From Hemileia vastatrix (taxonomy: Eukaryota; Basidiomycota; Pucciniomycetes; Pucciniales; Zaghouaniaceae), in assembly GCA_030280995.1 (NCBI GenBank), contig JASXTE010000002.1, positions 11,236,683 through 11,300,682 on the forward strand: 64,000 nucleotides of DNA. The letters are read 5' to 3'. Each line of letters starts with the position of its first letter. The stretch's first letter is position 1. The position numbers and the translations under genes are program-made. The notes under the pieces are model-generated. The model was not told the DNA's origin, did not search any database, and saw nothing but the letters and a program-made list of their open reading frames with translations. Below, in pieces: positions 1 to 10,400 of the stretch.

Positions 1-892
1 TTTGTTCCCTTCACTATCAGACTAAAACTTATCTTGACCAAATTGTCAACTCAGGGACTAAATTAAATGAGGAGCAGCCCTCTTCAGGTGCCACATCTGT
101 TGTGAAACACATTCAACTAGTTAGCACAATACTTTCATCAAACAGACCACAACCAGATCTTTGCAGCTCAAAAGAAGGGACTGTTTTTGTCAATCCCACA
201 AATCCTACTCAATACATAAAGTTAGATTATGATTTGGAAGACATGTGGGCTCATGCGATAGCATTTTCATTTTTTCTAATAATTTTCATATTTATTTATT
301 TTATTTCTTACAGGAAGAAAATCCTGATGAGGTGACATTCACCTGCCCACCAAAAACACCTGAATTCACCTATGTTCAAGGACATACTATAAGACAAAGC
401 TCTTCCCCCTTTAAACATCACCATCACACAAGATCTAGACAAAGAAATCACAGGGAATTGAGTCCTGAAGGTGACTCTTACTCACACCATTATTCAAGGC
501 AGGGAAGCTTCCCTTCAAATGAATCTTCAAACAATAGCTACTACAACAAAAGGAATTGCTGTTATCACAGGAGACAACAACATGCTAGATCTCCATCAGA
601 ACAAAGTAGATCACCTGCTTGAAATTATAAATCCAGTATTCCAAGCTCCTCAAATTTGGGGTCAGATGATGACTCCACATTAGCTGACTATTTGAAATTC
701 ACCAAAGTGAACCAAAAATGCAAGGCTCTCCAAGACAGTTTAGAAAAGTTGGGAATGGCTCACTGGACATTTTTTAAGAATTTCCCTGTTGAGGATTTGT
801 TTGAAGCGGGTGTACCAAAAGGTGCTGCCCAAATGTTAGTCTCTAGTACAAAGAAGTACAAAGCCCATTTGTGGCAGAAATCTAAGAACTAA
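1..892 (+). pseudogene. Accessory protein of a two-gene Tc1/mariner-like transposon (copy 1), 5' end outside the window
   Basis: The reading frame is already open at base 1. Exon 1 runs to 260, an intron with a GC donor occupies 261-313, and exon 2 runs from 314 to the stop at 890-892. One in-frame TGA (620-622) breaks exon 2. The C-terminal part contains a helical segment with the motif LEKLGMAHW followed by FPVEDLFEAGVPKGAAQML, which resembles a SAM-like fold. The middle is rich in Ser, His and Arg and is probably disordered. A homologue with the same exon layout lies at 37647-38160 on the other strand, again tail-to-tail with a DDE transposase. I therefore infer that this is a transposon accessory gene and not a host gene. 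Its function is unknown. The start codon is not in the window. Confidence 0.6.
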
Positions 893-1112
893 TAAATTTT
901 ATATTATTTTATTCTATGTCTTTTTCACTTCAAAAAATGTCTCTTAAACTCAAAAAAATACTTTAGCATGACTGGATACAACATAAACATATGAAATACT
1001 GATAAGATGAGATTTCAGGTAAGCAATGACTTAGACAAGATAAATGGACAATGGACAAGGTGGACACGGGACAAGTGAGGAGTGGACAAATTAGTGGACA
1101 AGTGGACTGAAG

Positions 1113-3596
1113 GAGAATTTAGGGCTTCAAAATAATTCTTGGTAGTGTCAAACGGGGTGATGATGAGATTAACAGGATGATTTCCATTCCGCTTAGTTGT
1201 CAGAATATTGGAGGGATCAATTTCTGACAAAATCTCTTTGGGTGGTTTAATGCTTTTGTCGATGTAGGTATAATTTTTAGATGAGCTTGGAGGATCAGGA
1301 AAAGGGGATGCGGAGTTCAGCTCAATATTTTCAGGTATGGGAGTGATCTGAGAGACAGGAATTTCACCCAGATTGGTTGGAACTGAGCTATCCGTGAGGA
1401 TTGTGGGTACATAATCTAGGTCGGGAAAAATGAGAGTATCAATGGGTTCACCCTTAGTTATGGTACAAGCCAGATTGAAAGTGTTAAGAAATTTGACGTT
1501 ATGAGACACTAGGATAGAATCATTAGCTGGGGAATAAATCCAAAAATTAATGTGTCCCTCACAATAGCCTAGAAATATCCCTTCTTCTCCACTGCTGTCA
1601 AACTTCCCCGATCGCTTGTGTTTTTGTTGATAATAGATGACATCTGAGCCAAAAGGGTGTATTTTGGTGGGTGGTTTAGAAGAACCTCCATGCCACAGTT
1701 CCCAAGGAGTTTGACAATTTTCGAGGGATGAGGAAGTTAAAATGTTTAGTAAATAAGTAGCAGTATTGACAGCTTCAGCCCACCAGTAAGAGTCAAGGCC
1801 AGACTCAATTAGGAGGCAGAGAGCCTTTTCAACAATTGAGTGATTCCCCCTTTTGGCTATGGGGTTTTTTTGAGGTGAATAGGGAGCAGTTTGTAAGTGA
1901 ACTATTCCTTTATCAGTTAGATGGTTCTTAAAAGCATTACTAGTGAATTCCCCACCGTTATCTGAGACAATACATTTGATGGATCGGCTTAATTTATTTT
2001 CAACTCGTTTTTGATACTCCTTGAATTTTTCAAACGTTTCTGACTTGAGATCTAAAAATTAGATGTGACAATAATGAGAGTATCCATCAACTATTTGATA
2101 GAAGTACGCCTTCCCTCCTTTTGATTCTGGAGTGATGGGGCCGCAGAGATCCATATGAATAACGTCCAAAGGGAATTTGGAAGTGGGAAAAGTGCCAGAG
2201 TATGGAAGAATATGGGATTTAGCTAAGGCACAGGTTTTACAGTTAAATTCTGAAAATTTCAAACCTGGAAATAAAAGTTCCATGGTTTGATTGTTTGGAT
2301 GCCCGAGACTATGATGAAGAATTTCCCGATGATTTTGATTACCAGAAGTTGTGTTGGGAGTATAATAAAGAAAGTGTTTTCAAAATGGGAAACTGACTAT
2401 GTTATTTTCTGAAGAACATTCGATCATGGTTTGCCTGTTACATTTAATTTTGAATTTACCATTATTGTTATCTAAGCTCCAGTCTCTGATTAAAAGATCC
2501 ACTGCTGATATAAGGGTTACTTTAATAGAGGGTACAAAAAGTGCATTTTTAATGTTAAATTTGTGTCCAGATAATGAATTGAAAGATATGTTGCCTTGCC
2601 CAAAGGCAACTACTTCTTCTCCATTAGCCATTGTGAGAGTGACATTGGAAGGTTTTAAGTCTGTAAAGAAATCTTTGTCATGAAATATTGAGAATGAGGC
2701 ACCACTTTCCAAGATGGCGTAATCCTCCTGAATGTTGGAAAAGACAGATAGAGCTTTAGTTTTATTGTCCAAGTCCTTAGATTCTCGCTCCTTTTTTCTT
2801 TTGAGAAATTCTTCCCGTTTTTCAGGGTGTAATTGAAAACAGTTGGATTCAGAGTGAGGAGCAAGAGGGTTGTGTTTACCTTTGGTACAAAAATTTTTAT
2901 TTTTAACGTCCACAGTTAGTACTGACCCCTTTGTTTCTGAATCTTTAAGTGCTTTACATCTGATTACTTCAGCTTCAATGTCCGAAAAGATGCTTTCGAT
3001 TGTTGGGCGGCGATTTGTAATGTCATACTTGCTAAGAATAATTGTAGCCGCCGTTTGATAAGATTCGGGTAAGAGATTGAGAACTTAATTGGCCATGATA
3101 TAGGATAAGATATTCTCCTTGAAGAGATCAGGTGCCACATCTCAAAGAAGTTTAATAGTACCCCAAAATTCATCCATAGCATCCATTATATTACTTTCCG
3201 TGAACTTAATTTTAAATAATTTATTAATGATGTAGGAACAATTTTGACTGGATTTGGACGCATAATGTTCCTTAATGCGAGTCCAAAGTTCAGCTGGCTC
3301 CACCACGTCATTGTCCAGTATAAACTTATGTTGTCTTGCTCGATCCATAAACATTTTAATTATCGTATTAGTCTGTCTCTTTCTGATTTGAAAAATAGAG
3401 AGAAGATCCGGGTTGGTGGGAATAGGGCAGGCAGAGTCAAGAAATTGGTCAAGGTTCCGAACTGTAAGAGCATATTTTAAGTCAGTTTTCCAAGTAATAT
3501 AATTTTTATCGTTTAATTTTTCTAATCCCTCAATCTTGGAGTAATTAGTGGAATCTTGTAGAAAGGAAAAGTCAGGTGGAGAAGACGTCTCAGCCA
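1113..3596 (-). pseudogene. Copia A gag-protease-integrase remnant
   Basis: All pieces lie in one minus-strand frame, interrupted by stops near 3142, 3087, 2380 and 2059. The first in-frame ATG is at 3596. In order they show a copia-type Gag (retrotransposon UBN2-like, 3142-3596), a protease whose active site reads ILESGAS instead of DSGA, a GAG-pre-integrase zinc motif (CKTCALAKSH), and an integrase core with HMDLCGP and SDNGGEF. The third catalytic position reads NPIAKRGN where an Glu is expected (family pattern NGVAER), so Glu has become Lys. The frame ends in the connector region before reverse transcriptase. Several independent lesions make this element inactive. Confidence 0.8.
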
Positions 3597-3693
3597 TAGC
3601 GGTGTGTGTGGATGAGTTAGATGATTGAGAGGATTGGGAGCAAGAACTGGAAGTGTTCACTGATTCAGGTGTAGCCAGATTTACTTAGTGATT

Positions 3694-3711
3694 GGGACTG
3701 GGCCCATAACC
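3694..3711 (-). other. Primer-binding site of copia A (tRNA-iMet anticodon half)
   Basis: Read on the minus strand the site is GGTTATGGGCCCAGTCCC, directly inside the 5' LTR. Drosophila copia and yeast Ty5 are known to prime from an internal fragment of initiator tRNA-Met ending in the anticodon loop. The first 14 bases here match the complement of the usual eukaryotic iMet sequence GCTGGGCCCATAACC. Copia B, C and D have the same core. Confidence 0.75.
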
Positions 3712-3712
3712 C

Positions 3713-4083
3713 TGATAAGATGAGATTGCAGGTAAGCAATGACTTAGACAAGATAAATGGACAATGGACAAGGTGGACACGGGACAAGTGAGGAGTGGAC
3801 AAGTGGACTGAAGGAAGTTACCTGATAAGATGAGATTGCAGGTAAGCAATGACTTAGACAAGATAAATGGACAATGGACAAGGTGGACACAGGACAAGTG
3901 AGGAGTGGACAAATTAGTGGAAAAGTGGACTGAAGGCTTAGGGAGAAAGAGTTAGACGTTAATATAGAAAAGTAGTGTGAGTAAAATAAAGTATAAGAAT
4001 AGAGAAAACAAAGTGGATGCAGAATAGGTAGGAAGTTACGCATCCACTTATAGGAAGAGTATATCATTAAGTTAGGTTAAACA
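3713..4083 (-). repeat. 5' LTR of copia A with an internal tandem duplication
   Basis: The LTR 3' end (about 103-115 bp) is present twice, at 3712-3814 and 3822-3937. The copies are separated by a spacer that on the minus strand begins GGTAACTTCC. A third copy is the 3' LTR remnant at 1000-1112. On the minus strand the LTR probably begins TGTTTAACC (4083) and ends TTATCA next to the primer-binding site. The right edge is an estimate because no target duplication was found. Confidence 0.6.
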
Positions 4084-4414
4084 AAAAGAAAAGGTGCTGA
4101 TGGGTCTAGTATGTTATCTATGTCTATATCTGATAATGAATATATGCTTAAGAGAATATGTATTTATCTCTATCTAATATTGACAAATACATGAGAAATA
4201 AATTAAATTTAAGAACATAATAATGTAATTTTTGAGTAAAATTTATCAGCAGATATTATGATGACACACACAACTCATAGTTGAGCTCAAGAGAATATGT
4301 GGCAAATTTAGTTTTTTCAATTTTTATAAATATTTATATTCCAATGCTATCACTCTCATATGGTTAGTTACAAAGTTATTGATTTAAGAACATGAGAAGA
4401 TTATATATATTTAG
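4084..4414. other. AT-rich gap, nothing recognised
   Basis: This stretch lies between the copia A LTR and the end of the transposase. It is AT-rich, has no convincing reading frame, and probably represents the 3' flank of the older transposon. Confidence 0.5.
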
Positions 4415-6587
4415 TTAACAAGTGTAACCACTAGCCCTAAAAAGAATTTTTATTAATTGGGGAGTAAATACAGTTCTTACCATAATTTCTATAACTTTTT
4501 GGTCTTCTTCAGCATTACCAGACAATTCAATATAATGACGCAATTTACTTTTAAAGGCGGAAAAAGCCTTTTCAATGGGATTAAAATCTGGTGAGTAAGG
4601 GGGTAAATAAATAAGTCTACATCCCCTTTTTACAATTATATCATTAACTTGTCCATTATGATGGATAGGGACATTGTCCATCATAAGTACACTACATGGT
4701 GTAGACAATCCTATAGTACTAGCTATAGGCCTTGACCAAGGGAGTTAGAGTAAAACTGGGGATAAAAATCCCTGTCCCTTTGAGAAAATACCAGGTGAGA
4801 TTTATTTGCTACAGCAAATTAGAGACTGTTACTATACCCCTTCCAAGACACTCATTGACTGCTTAACAAGTCAAGAGAGTAGCCAATAGCGGACCACTGA
4901 GAACCAAAGAACCTGAAACCTGAAAGGCAGAAAGATCCACACCAGAAAAACAAAACACTGTGCACTTGTTGCACAGAAAACAGCAATAATACTTGATGCA
5001 GGTTGCAAAGCTACACCAGAGAAACCAGTTTCCAAAGTTGAGTTAAATGAAGAGCTAACCTTGCAACAAACACAGCCAATAGTGGCCAAAAACAGTGAAA
5101 ACTGAGTGAGAAACAATGATATAATTACCAGATGGATATATGATAATTAAAGTTGCCCCAAACTGTCTTATTCAGTATCTACACACAGACTACCCTCTAA
5201 AAAATCCATGCACAGCAACAAATTTGGTGCTTTTGGCAGCCAAATTGAATAAAAACCCTCTAGAAGCACTCCCCAGCCTTCTATAACCAAGGCAGGCAGC
5301 CCGCCTAGAAGCGGCCAGACCTCCCTGAAGCCACAAAACTAGCAAATACCTCCAATAAAGCCCAAAATACTTAGAAAAATTCACCACAACTACTAAAACC
5401 CTTAAAACACAAAATTAAGCTATGACAACATTGAGACATAAAATATAGAGCCAAATTAGCTCTACTTAATGTTACTAAGCACTTTACTCTAAGACTTAAG
5501 TTTAGCCTGTAAAACACAAAAAACAAAATTAAACAGCTATCTTTTAGAAATGAAAAATGAGCAAATGACCCTTTAAAACTTAAAATGTGAAAAATGTCAT
5601 AAAGACATGAAATATAGAGAAAAACTGGGGCTATCCAATGGTAGTACCCATATACCCATAGTCTTAATATTCACTGGATAAAACCAGAAAAACACCCAAT
5701 TATTCAACCAATTTCAATTAAGACATACCAAAATAGTGCCAAACAGACCAACAAAGGCCTCTACCAATGTTGGAAGACCACAACGGTGCTGGGAAAGGGT
5801 TTTTCAGAGGCATCTAAACACAAGTAAGTCAGTTAAATATGAAATAAAAAAACAAAAAGAAAAACATACCAAAATATTTCCTAAGAAATATTGAAAGTGA
5901 AAGCAATTTACATTTTCCTCTTGAACAACAACACCCACTAAACCAAACATTGCTATCCCTGGAAACACATTAAATTGGCATGTCTCCCTTTCATGAGAAA
6001 TACGTGGAGTGGAATCTCCAACCACAGCCCATCCAGTAGTACATTGCACACATTTTGCTGTAACACCACTCATCTATAATGGAAAAAAATTAAAAAATAG
6101 TGAAATATATACATGTAAAAAATGTATCTGCGAAAACCAACCACATTGGGTCAACATGCATTATTAAAGAAACATAACTTCCCCTGGCCACTGGATTCTG
6201 TTGTGTATCAACTTTTTTTGTCACTTTCTTGCTCATATTGAGCCGCTTGGTGAGTTCTACTTCAATAGTGGTTAGCAAAATAGTTATTTAATAATTCTCC
6301 AGCATAATATTACAAAGCTCTGAAATATAAATGGTTTGGTTTTGTTTCACTTGCTCAAGCAGTAATTCTTGTTGTTTGTCATTTAAAATTAAATGTTGTC
6401 CTTTTTTCAAATAGCAGTCAGGGTGAGTCACTAATGCTCTAGTGGTTTTGTACAAGTTGATCCAACAGAATAAAGAACTTCGAGAAATGGAAGCGCAATA
6501 TTTGGAATTGATTGCTTTGAGAGAAAGACCATTGAAAGCAGCCATGACAACTGACAGTTTAAGTTGAGGATCATATTGACAAAACAT
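4415..6587 (-). pseudogene. Tc1/mariner (IS630-type) DDE transposase, copy 1, split by introns
   Basis: The N-terminal exon begins at the ATG at 6587. It carries a helix-turn-helix like region (FCQYDPQLKLSVVMA ... SLFCWINLYKTTRAL). Following segments give SKKVTKKV and WLVFAD (first catalytic Asp, about 6120). The next part is WAVVGDSTPR ... FNVFPGIAMFG (5870-6073). The last exon (4415 to about 4740) has VLMMDN and LPPYSPDFNPIE, which gives DD34E spacing between the second Asp and the Glu. A gap of about 1.1 kb (4740-5870) separates the last two parts and is either a large intron or an inserted sequence. The same transposase, truncated, is at 36865-37765. The gene faces the accessory gene at 1-892, with copia A inserted between. 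Splice sites are only partly canonical, so I treat it as decayed. Confidence 0.7.
4741..5800. other. Unassigned sequence within the transposase copy 1
   Basis: This 1.06-kb segment separates two transposase exons. It contains no recognisable protein domain and no terminal repeats that I can see. It could be a long intron or an old insertion. Short open frames here look like chance. Confidence 0.4.
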
Positions 6588-7046
6588 TATTGAACCTAGG
6601 AAAAAAAATGTCAGAAAAAAAAAGTATAATAAATAAAAATGTACCAAAGATGAGGAGAAGCAGGACCAAGAGTAGTTGGATAAGCTAGATGAGAAAAAAA
6701 ACCAAAAAAATGAGATGAAGAATAAAAAAGACGAAAATTGAAACTTACCAGTGATTTACAATTTCTAGGATCCAGGATGTGGATGAGGAGGGTGGAAAAT
6801 GGACGAGGGAGGGAAAGGGGGAAAAATGGGCAAAAATCACCCCAGTGCTGCAAACCTGGCATGCAGCCTGTCAAGAAAAATTGACAGCTCAGTTTTTGAA
6901 GCCGGCAAAAAAAAAAAAAAAATCTGTGATTTTGTGTCATCCTCTTCGGATGTCCCTGTAAAGCATATTGAATTATATTTCAGTGCACACAATCATGGGA
7001 ATCTTTTTCACAATTATGCAAAAGATGTTAAATTAATCCTACCTCA
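6588..7046. other. 5' flank of transposase copy 1
   Basis: AT-rich sequence with an A16 tract near 6906. A homopolymer-rich zone at 6600-6730 could hold a 5' intron of the transposase. I could not find a terminal inverted repeat matching the second copy of the element. Confidence 0.35.
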
Positions 7047-7185
7047 CACTACCAAATTTGTTTGTTACGCCATGTGGCGTAACAGTTGCGTAATGGTTGT
7101 GTAACAAATACATAACAATTATTATTGATTGGTAGGGGACATAAAGATTGTTATGTATTTATTATGCAGCCGTTACACAACTGTT

Positions 7186-7343
7186 TGTTAAGTCACTAGG
7201 ACTATGTACTTAGTTATGTGAGCAAATGTATATAGTCTGTAGTCGCGGCGTCCCCTGTTCTCCGGTTCTTTCCGGAGTTCTACAGGTAAGCAATGCAATA
7301 ACCTGGTTCTTTCCGGAGTTCTACAGGCTGACACTGTGCTACA
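7186..7343 (+). repeat. 5' LTR of copia B
   Basis: 158 bp, TG...CA. A 22-bp stretch (GGTTCTTTCCGGAGTTCTACAG) occurs twice, separated by GTAAGCAATGCAATAACCT. A splice-donor-like GTAAGC starts at 7286. A branch-like GCTGAC is at 7327-7332. CTACAG is completed at 7344 by the first base of the primer-binding site. The 3' LTR carries 18 bp more in the first repeat, most simply explained by deletion between two CTACAG repeats in the 5' copy. Confidence 0.9.
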
Positions 7344-7353
7344 GGTTATGGGC
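7344..7353 (+). other. Primer-binding site of copia B
   Basis: GGTTATGGGC directly after the 5' LTR. It matches the complement of the initiator tRNA-Met anticodon loop (CCCATAACC), as in copia A, C and D. Confidence 0.75.
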
Positions 7354-7443
7354 TGTACCCGCGGGCATTGAAATGTTAGCCATAGATAACTCCACCAGTG
7401 TTAGCGACACTAGGAACGCTAGTAGCCGATAGACCCCCAGCGC

Positions 7444-10400
7444 ATGTCTGAAAAAGACACAACCTCACGCACTGGTAAAACTAAACTTACTCGCTCAATC
7501 TCTAACCGTGAGCTCCGTAGCCTCGGCATCATTCCTCCAACTTCTGAATCAAATTTTCCACCACGCGGCACTCGCGCTCACCCTTCCATTACACCCGCCC
7601 CCACTCTAACCCCTATTCAGCAGACACCCGATCCATTTCCCCTCTCTTCCCCACAATCCCCTCTACAAGGTAAACCCCCCATACTAACTACGTCGTCGCC
7701 TCCCCCAAATAATTCGCAAGCGAATACTCATTCGCAAGCGATTCCTCCGTCAAAACCCTCCTCCTTGCAAATGACTATTCATTCGCAAGCGACTGCCCCT
7801 CCACTACCCTCCTCCATTCCATCTCCTATCCCACTACCCACCTCCCTCCTATCTCCTATCCCGAGACAAAGCGAGGCCGTCTCCCCCTCTGCTTCTACCT
7901 CCCCCCCTTATCCACTCGCATCTACCCCCTCCCCTTCTCCACCACACATAGCTACCCCCTCCCCTTCTCCACACCACATAGCTACCACTTCCCCCTACCA
8001 ACACATAGAGCAGAGCGAAGCTCCCCACCTTAATGTTATAAGTAGCAACACCCCTGCACCTCATACATCTGCACCTATAGCTACCCCAATCGACGACATT
8101 ACTCGTGCGATTGGGGATTTATCACTCAACTCATTGCCTATTGAAATGGAAAACACAAATATCCCACCTGTCATTCCTCGCTCCACATCTCCTTTCAGGA
8201 GAAATGTACCACCTCATCTTACTCAACAACAACAACCCGTTAGTATGACTGAGAGACAACGAACTTTGAGAAATATTATTGAATTCACAAAATCCATCAC
8301 AACCCTTGACAGCTCTGGCGCTAATTTTTCTGAATGGCACAACAATGTCTTAGCTCTGATCAAAGATTTTGTAGGCACAAGAGCATATGCCTTGAATGAT
8401 GGCACTGGTCCTGATGACTATGGAGACAGAGTTACACACCTATTAATTCTTCACTCCATTTCACCAAGCCTGCGCCATGAGATATCCACTGACTGGAAAG
8501 CACGCCCAACTTATCTTCATATCATCAACAAATTCTCCAGATCAAACCATACCTCCAAAATGACAGCAATTTGTAATTTCATCAATTTAAAGCAAACACA
8601 GTTCACCTCCCACACTGAGTACCTGGAGGCATTCAACAAATATTTTGAAGCAATTGAACGTCAAGGAATCACTTTCGATCATAAGGTATTCAAAGCACTA
8701 ATGTCCCATGCACTTTTACCGTCATCCCTGAAAGACCTGTATGTTGATCTTTGTGTTGCTATCGATAACCGCCCTGAATCAAAATCTGTCACCTTTGAGG
8801 ATTTCTGTCAACTTATGCCATCGTTAGCTCAAAACAGAGCAGATAGAGAATTGGTTTCACCTACCCCGACAACATCCTTGTCTACTGAACCCATCTTTAA
8901 TGCGGAAACACATCCTCAACGTCAAACTGATTCTTACAGACCCCCTGGTGCTCAAAGACAATGTCATGAATGTAGATCAACAGCTCATTTCTTCACCCAC
9001 TGTCCATACAACCTTAACTCTTCCACCTTTTCTGCAAGACTCTACTTCATGAGAGAGCGTGCTACAACCCTTGCTGCTGATCCAAAGGCAAAAAACAAAC
9101 CAATATACATCCCCTACAGAAGACCACAACGCAGACAAATTAGGGCACGGGATGTACAAATTGAAGCAGATGAAGTCACTATCTTTGAGGAAAATGTGGA
9201 GGCTTTGTATGAACAGTTGGAACAAATTGATCTGAACAGTGCAGAATGGTCACTTGAAATGCTCGCCGGGAATGTGGCAATATTAGATTCTGGTGCTACC
9301 CATCATGTCACTGGCAATGTGAGCCTTCTCAGCAATTTCAGATCTCTTAAAAATCAGATCCCTATCAAAGTAGCAACTAATTGTCCTTCATCATTTATCA
9401 CTGGCATAGGGGACCTAAAAATAAAAGGAGATGGGAAAGTTGTTACTATTACCAATGTTTTTTAATGTCCAGAAGTTAGAACCACTCTTATTTCTCTCTT
9501 TGATTTAGTTGACAATGGTTTTTGTTTTGATTTATGTTCTGAAGACAAAAATTTAGGGATTTACTTTAAAGATGAACTGATTATGACAGGGCGGTTGGAA
9601 AGTACTAGGAGAAGATGGATTTTAGATGTAATTAGGTCTAGTGACTGCAATCAAAATGTTTCCTCTTATCATTTACCATTGCATCCTTCTCTCCTGCGTA
9701 CTGTAAAAAAGAATGAGACCATTAATCGACCACCTGCTGCAAAAGGTTCCCTAATGGACTGGCATAGAAGACTTAGTCATACCAGTGAAAACACAATTCG
9801 CAATATAATCAGAACTGGAATTGATGCTGGCTTGCCCCTTGCTATGCCACCAGGTAAGATTGACTGTGAAGATTGCTTAATAGCCAAAAGTACGAGAAAA
9901 CCATCAGCAACACGGGAATCAAGACAAGAATCAATGATGAGCCTCATTGTTGGAGACCTGGTTGGTCCTATGGATCCTACTGTTAATGGGGCAAGATGGG
10001 CAGCAATGTTTAGAGAAAGTTCAACTTCCTATGGTGAGGTATTTTTACTCAACTCCAAATCTGAGGCCACAACTGCTTTTGTTACCTTTTATAAAAAGCT
10101 AGAAAATGTTACTGGTAAGAAATTACAAGCATTAAGAACCGATGGGGGGGAAATGCGCAGTAAACAGATGGCTCAGATCCTGGCTGACATTGGGGCTACT
10201 CACGAGATCACCTGTCCTCACCACCATGAACAGAATGGATCAGCTGAATGTTTCAACAGAACTGTTGGTGACATTGCCAGGACAATCTTACAAGCAAGTG
10301 AACTACCTGAATGTTTCTGGGGCCTTGCATACAAATGGGCAGCCCATGTTCACAACCGGCTCCCAAATTTCAAGACTGGTGACAAAACTCCCCTGAAGCT

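Larger units (their letters stand above)
1000..4083 (-). mobile_element. Ty1/copia element A, internally deleted
   Basis: The 5' LTR is on the right (about 3713-4083). It is followed leftwards by a tRNA-iMet-type primer-binding site, gag, protease and integrase in one decayed frame, and a short 3' LTR fragment at 1000-1112. Reverse transcriptase and RNase H are missing: the post-integrase coding sequence runs straight into LTR sequence near 1112-1125. This points to an internal deletion that also removed most of the 3' LTR U3. No clean 5-bp target duplication is visible, so the outer limits are approximate. The element appears to have landed between the accessory gene (1-892) and the transposase (4415-6587) of an older transposon. 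Confidence 0.75.

Noticed and set aside
1000..4083. A target-site duplication for copia A
   Set aside because: The bases next to both presumed ends (AATAC and AAAAG) do not match. The left LTR is truncated, so the limits stay approximate.
4871..5387. Minus-strand frames of 65-81 codons
   Set aside because: They lie inside the transposase gap, have no ATG-supported homology, and look like chance frames.
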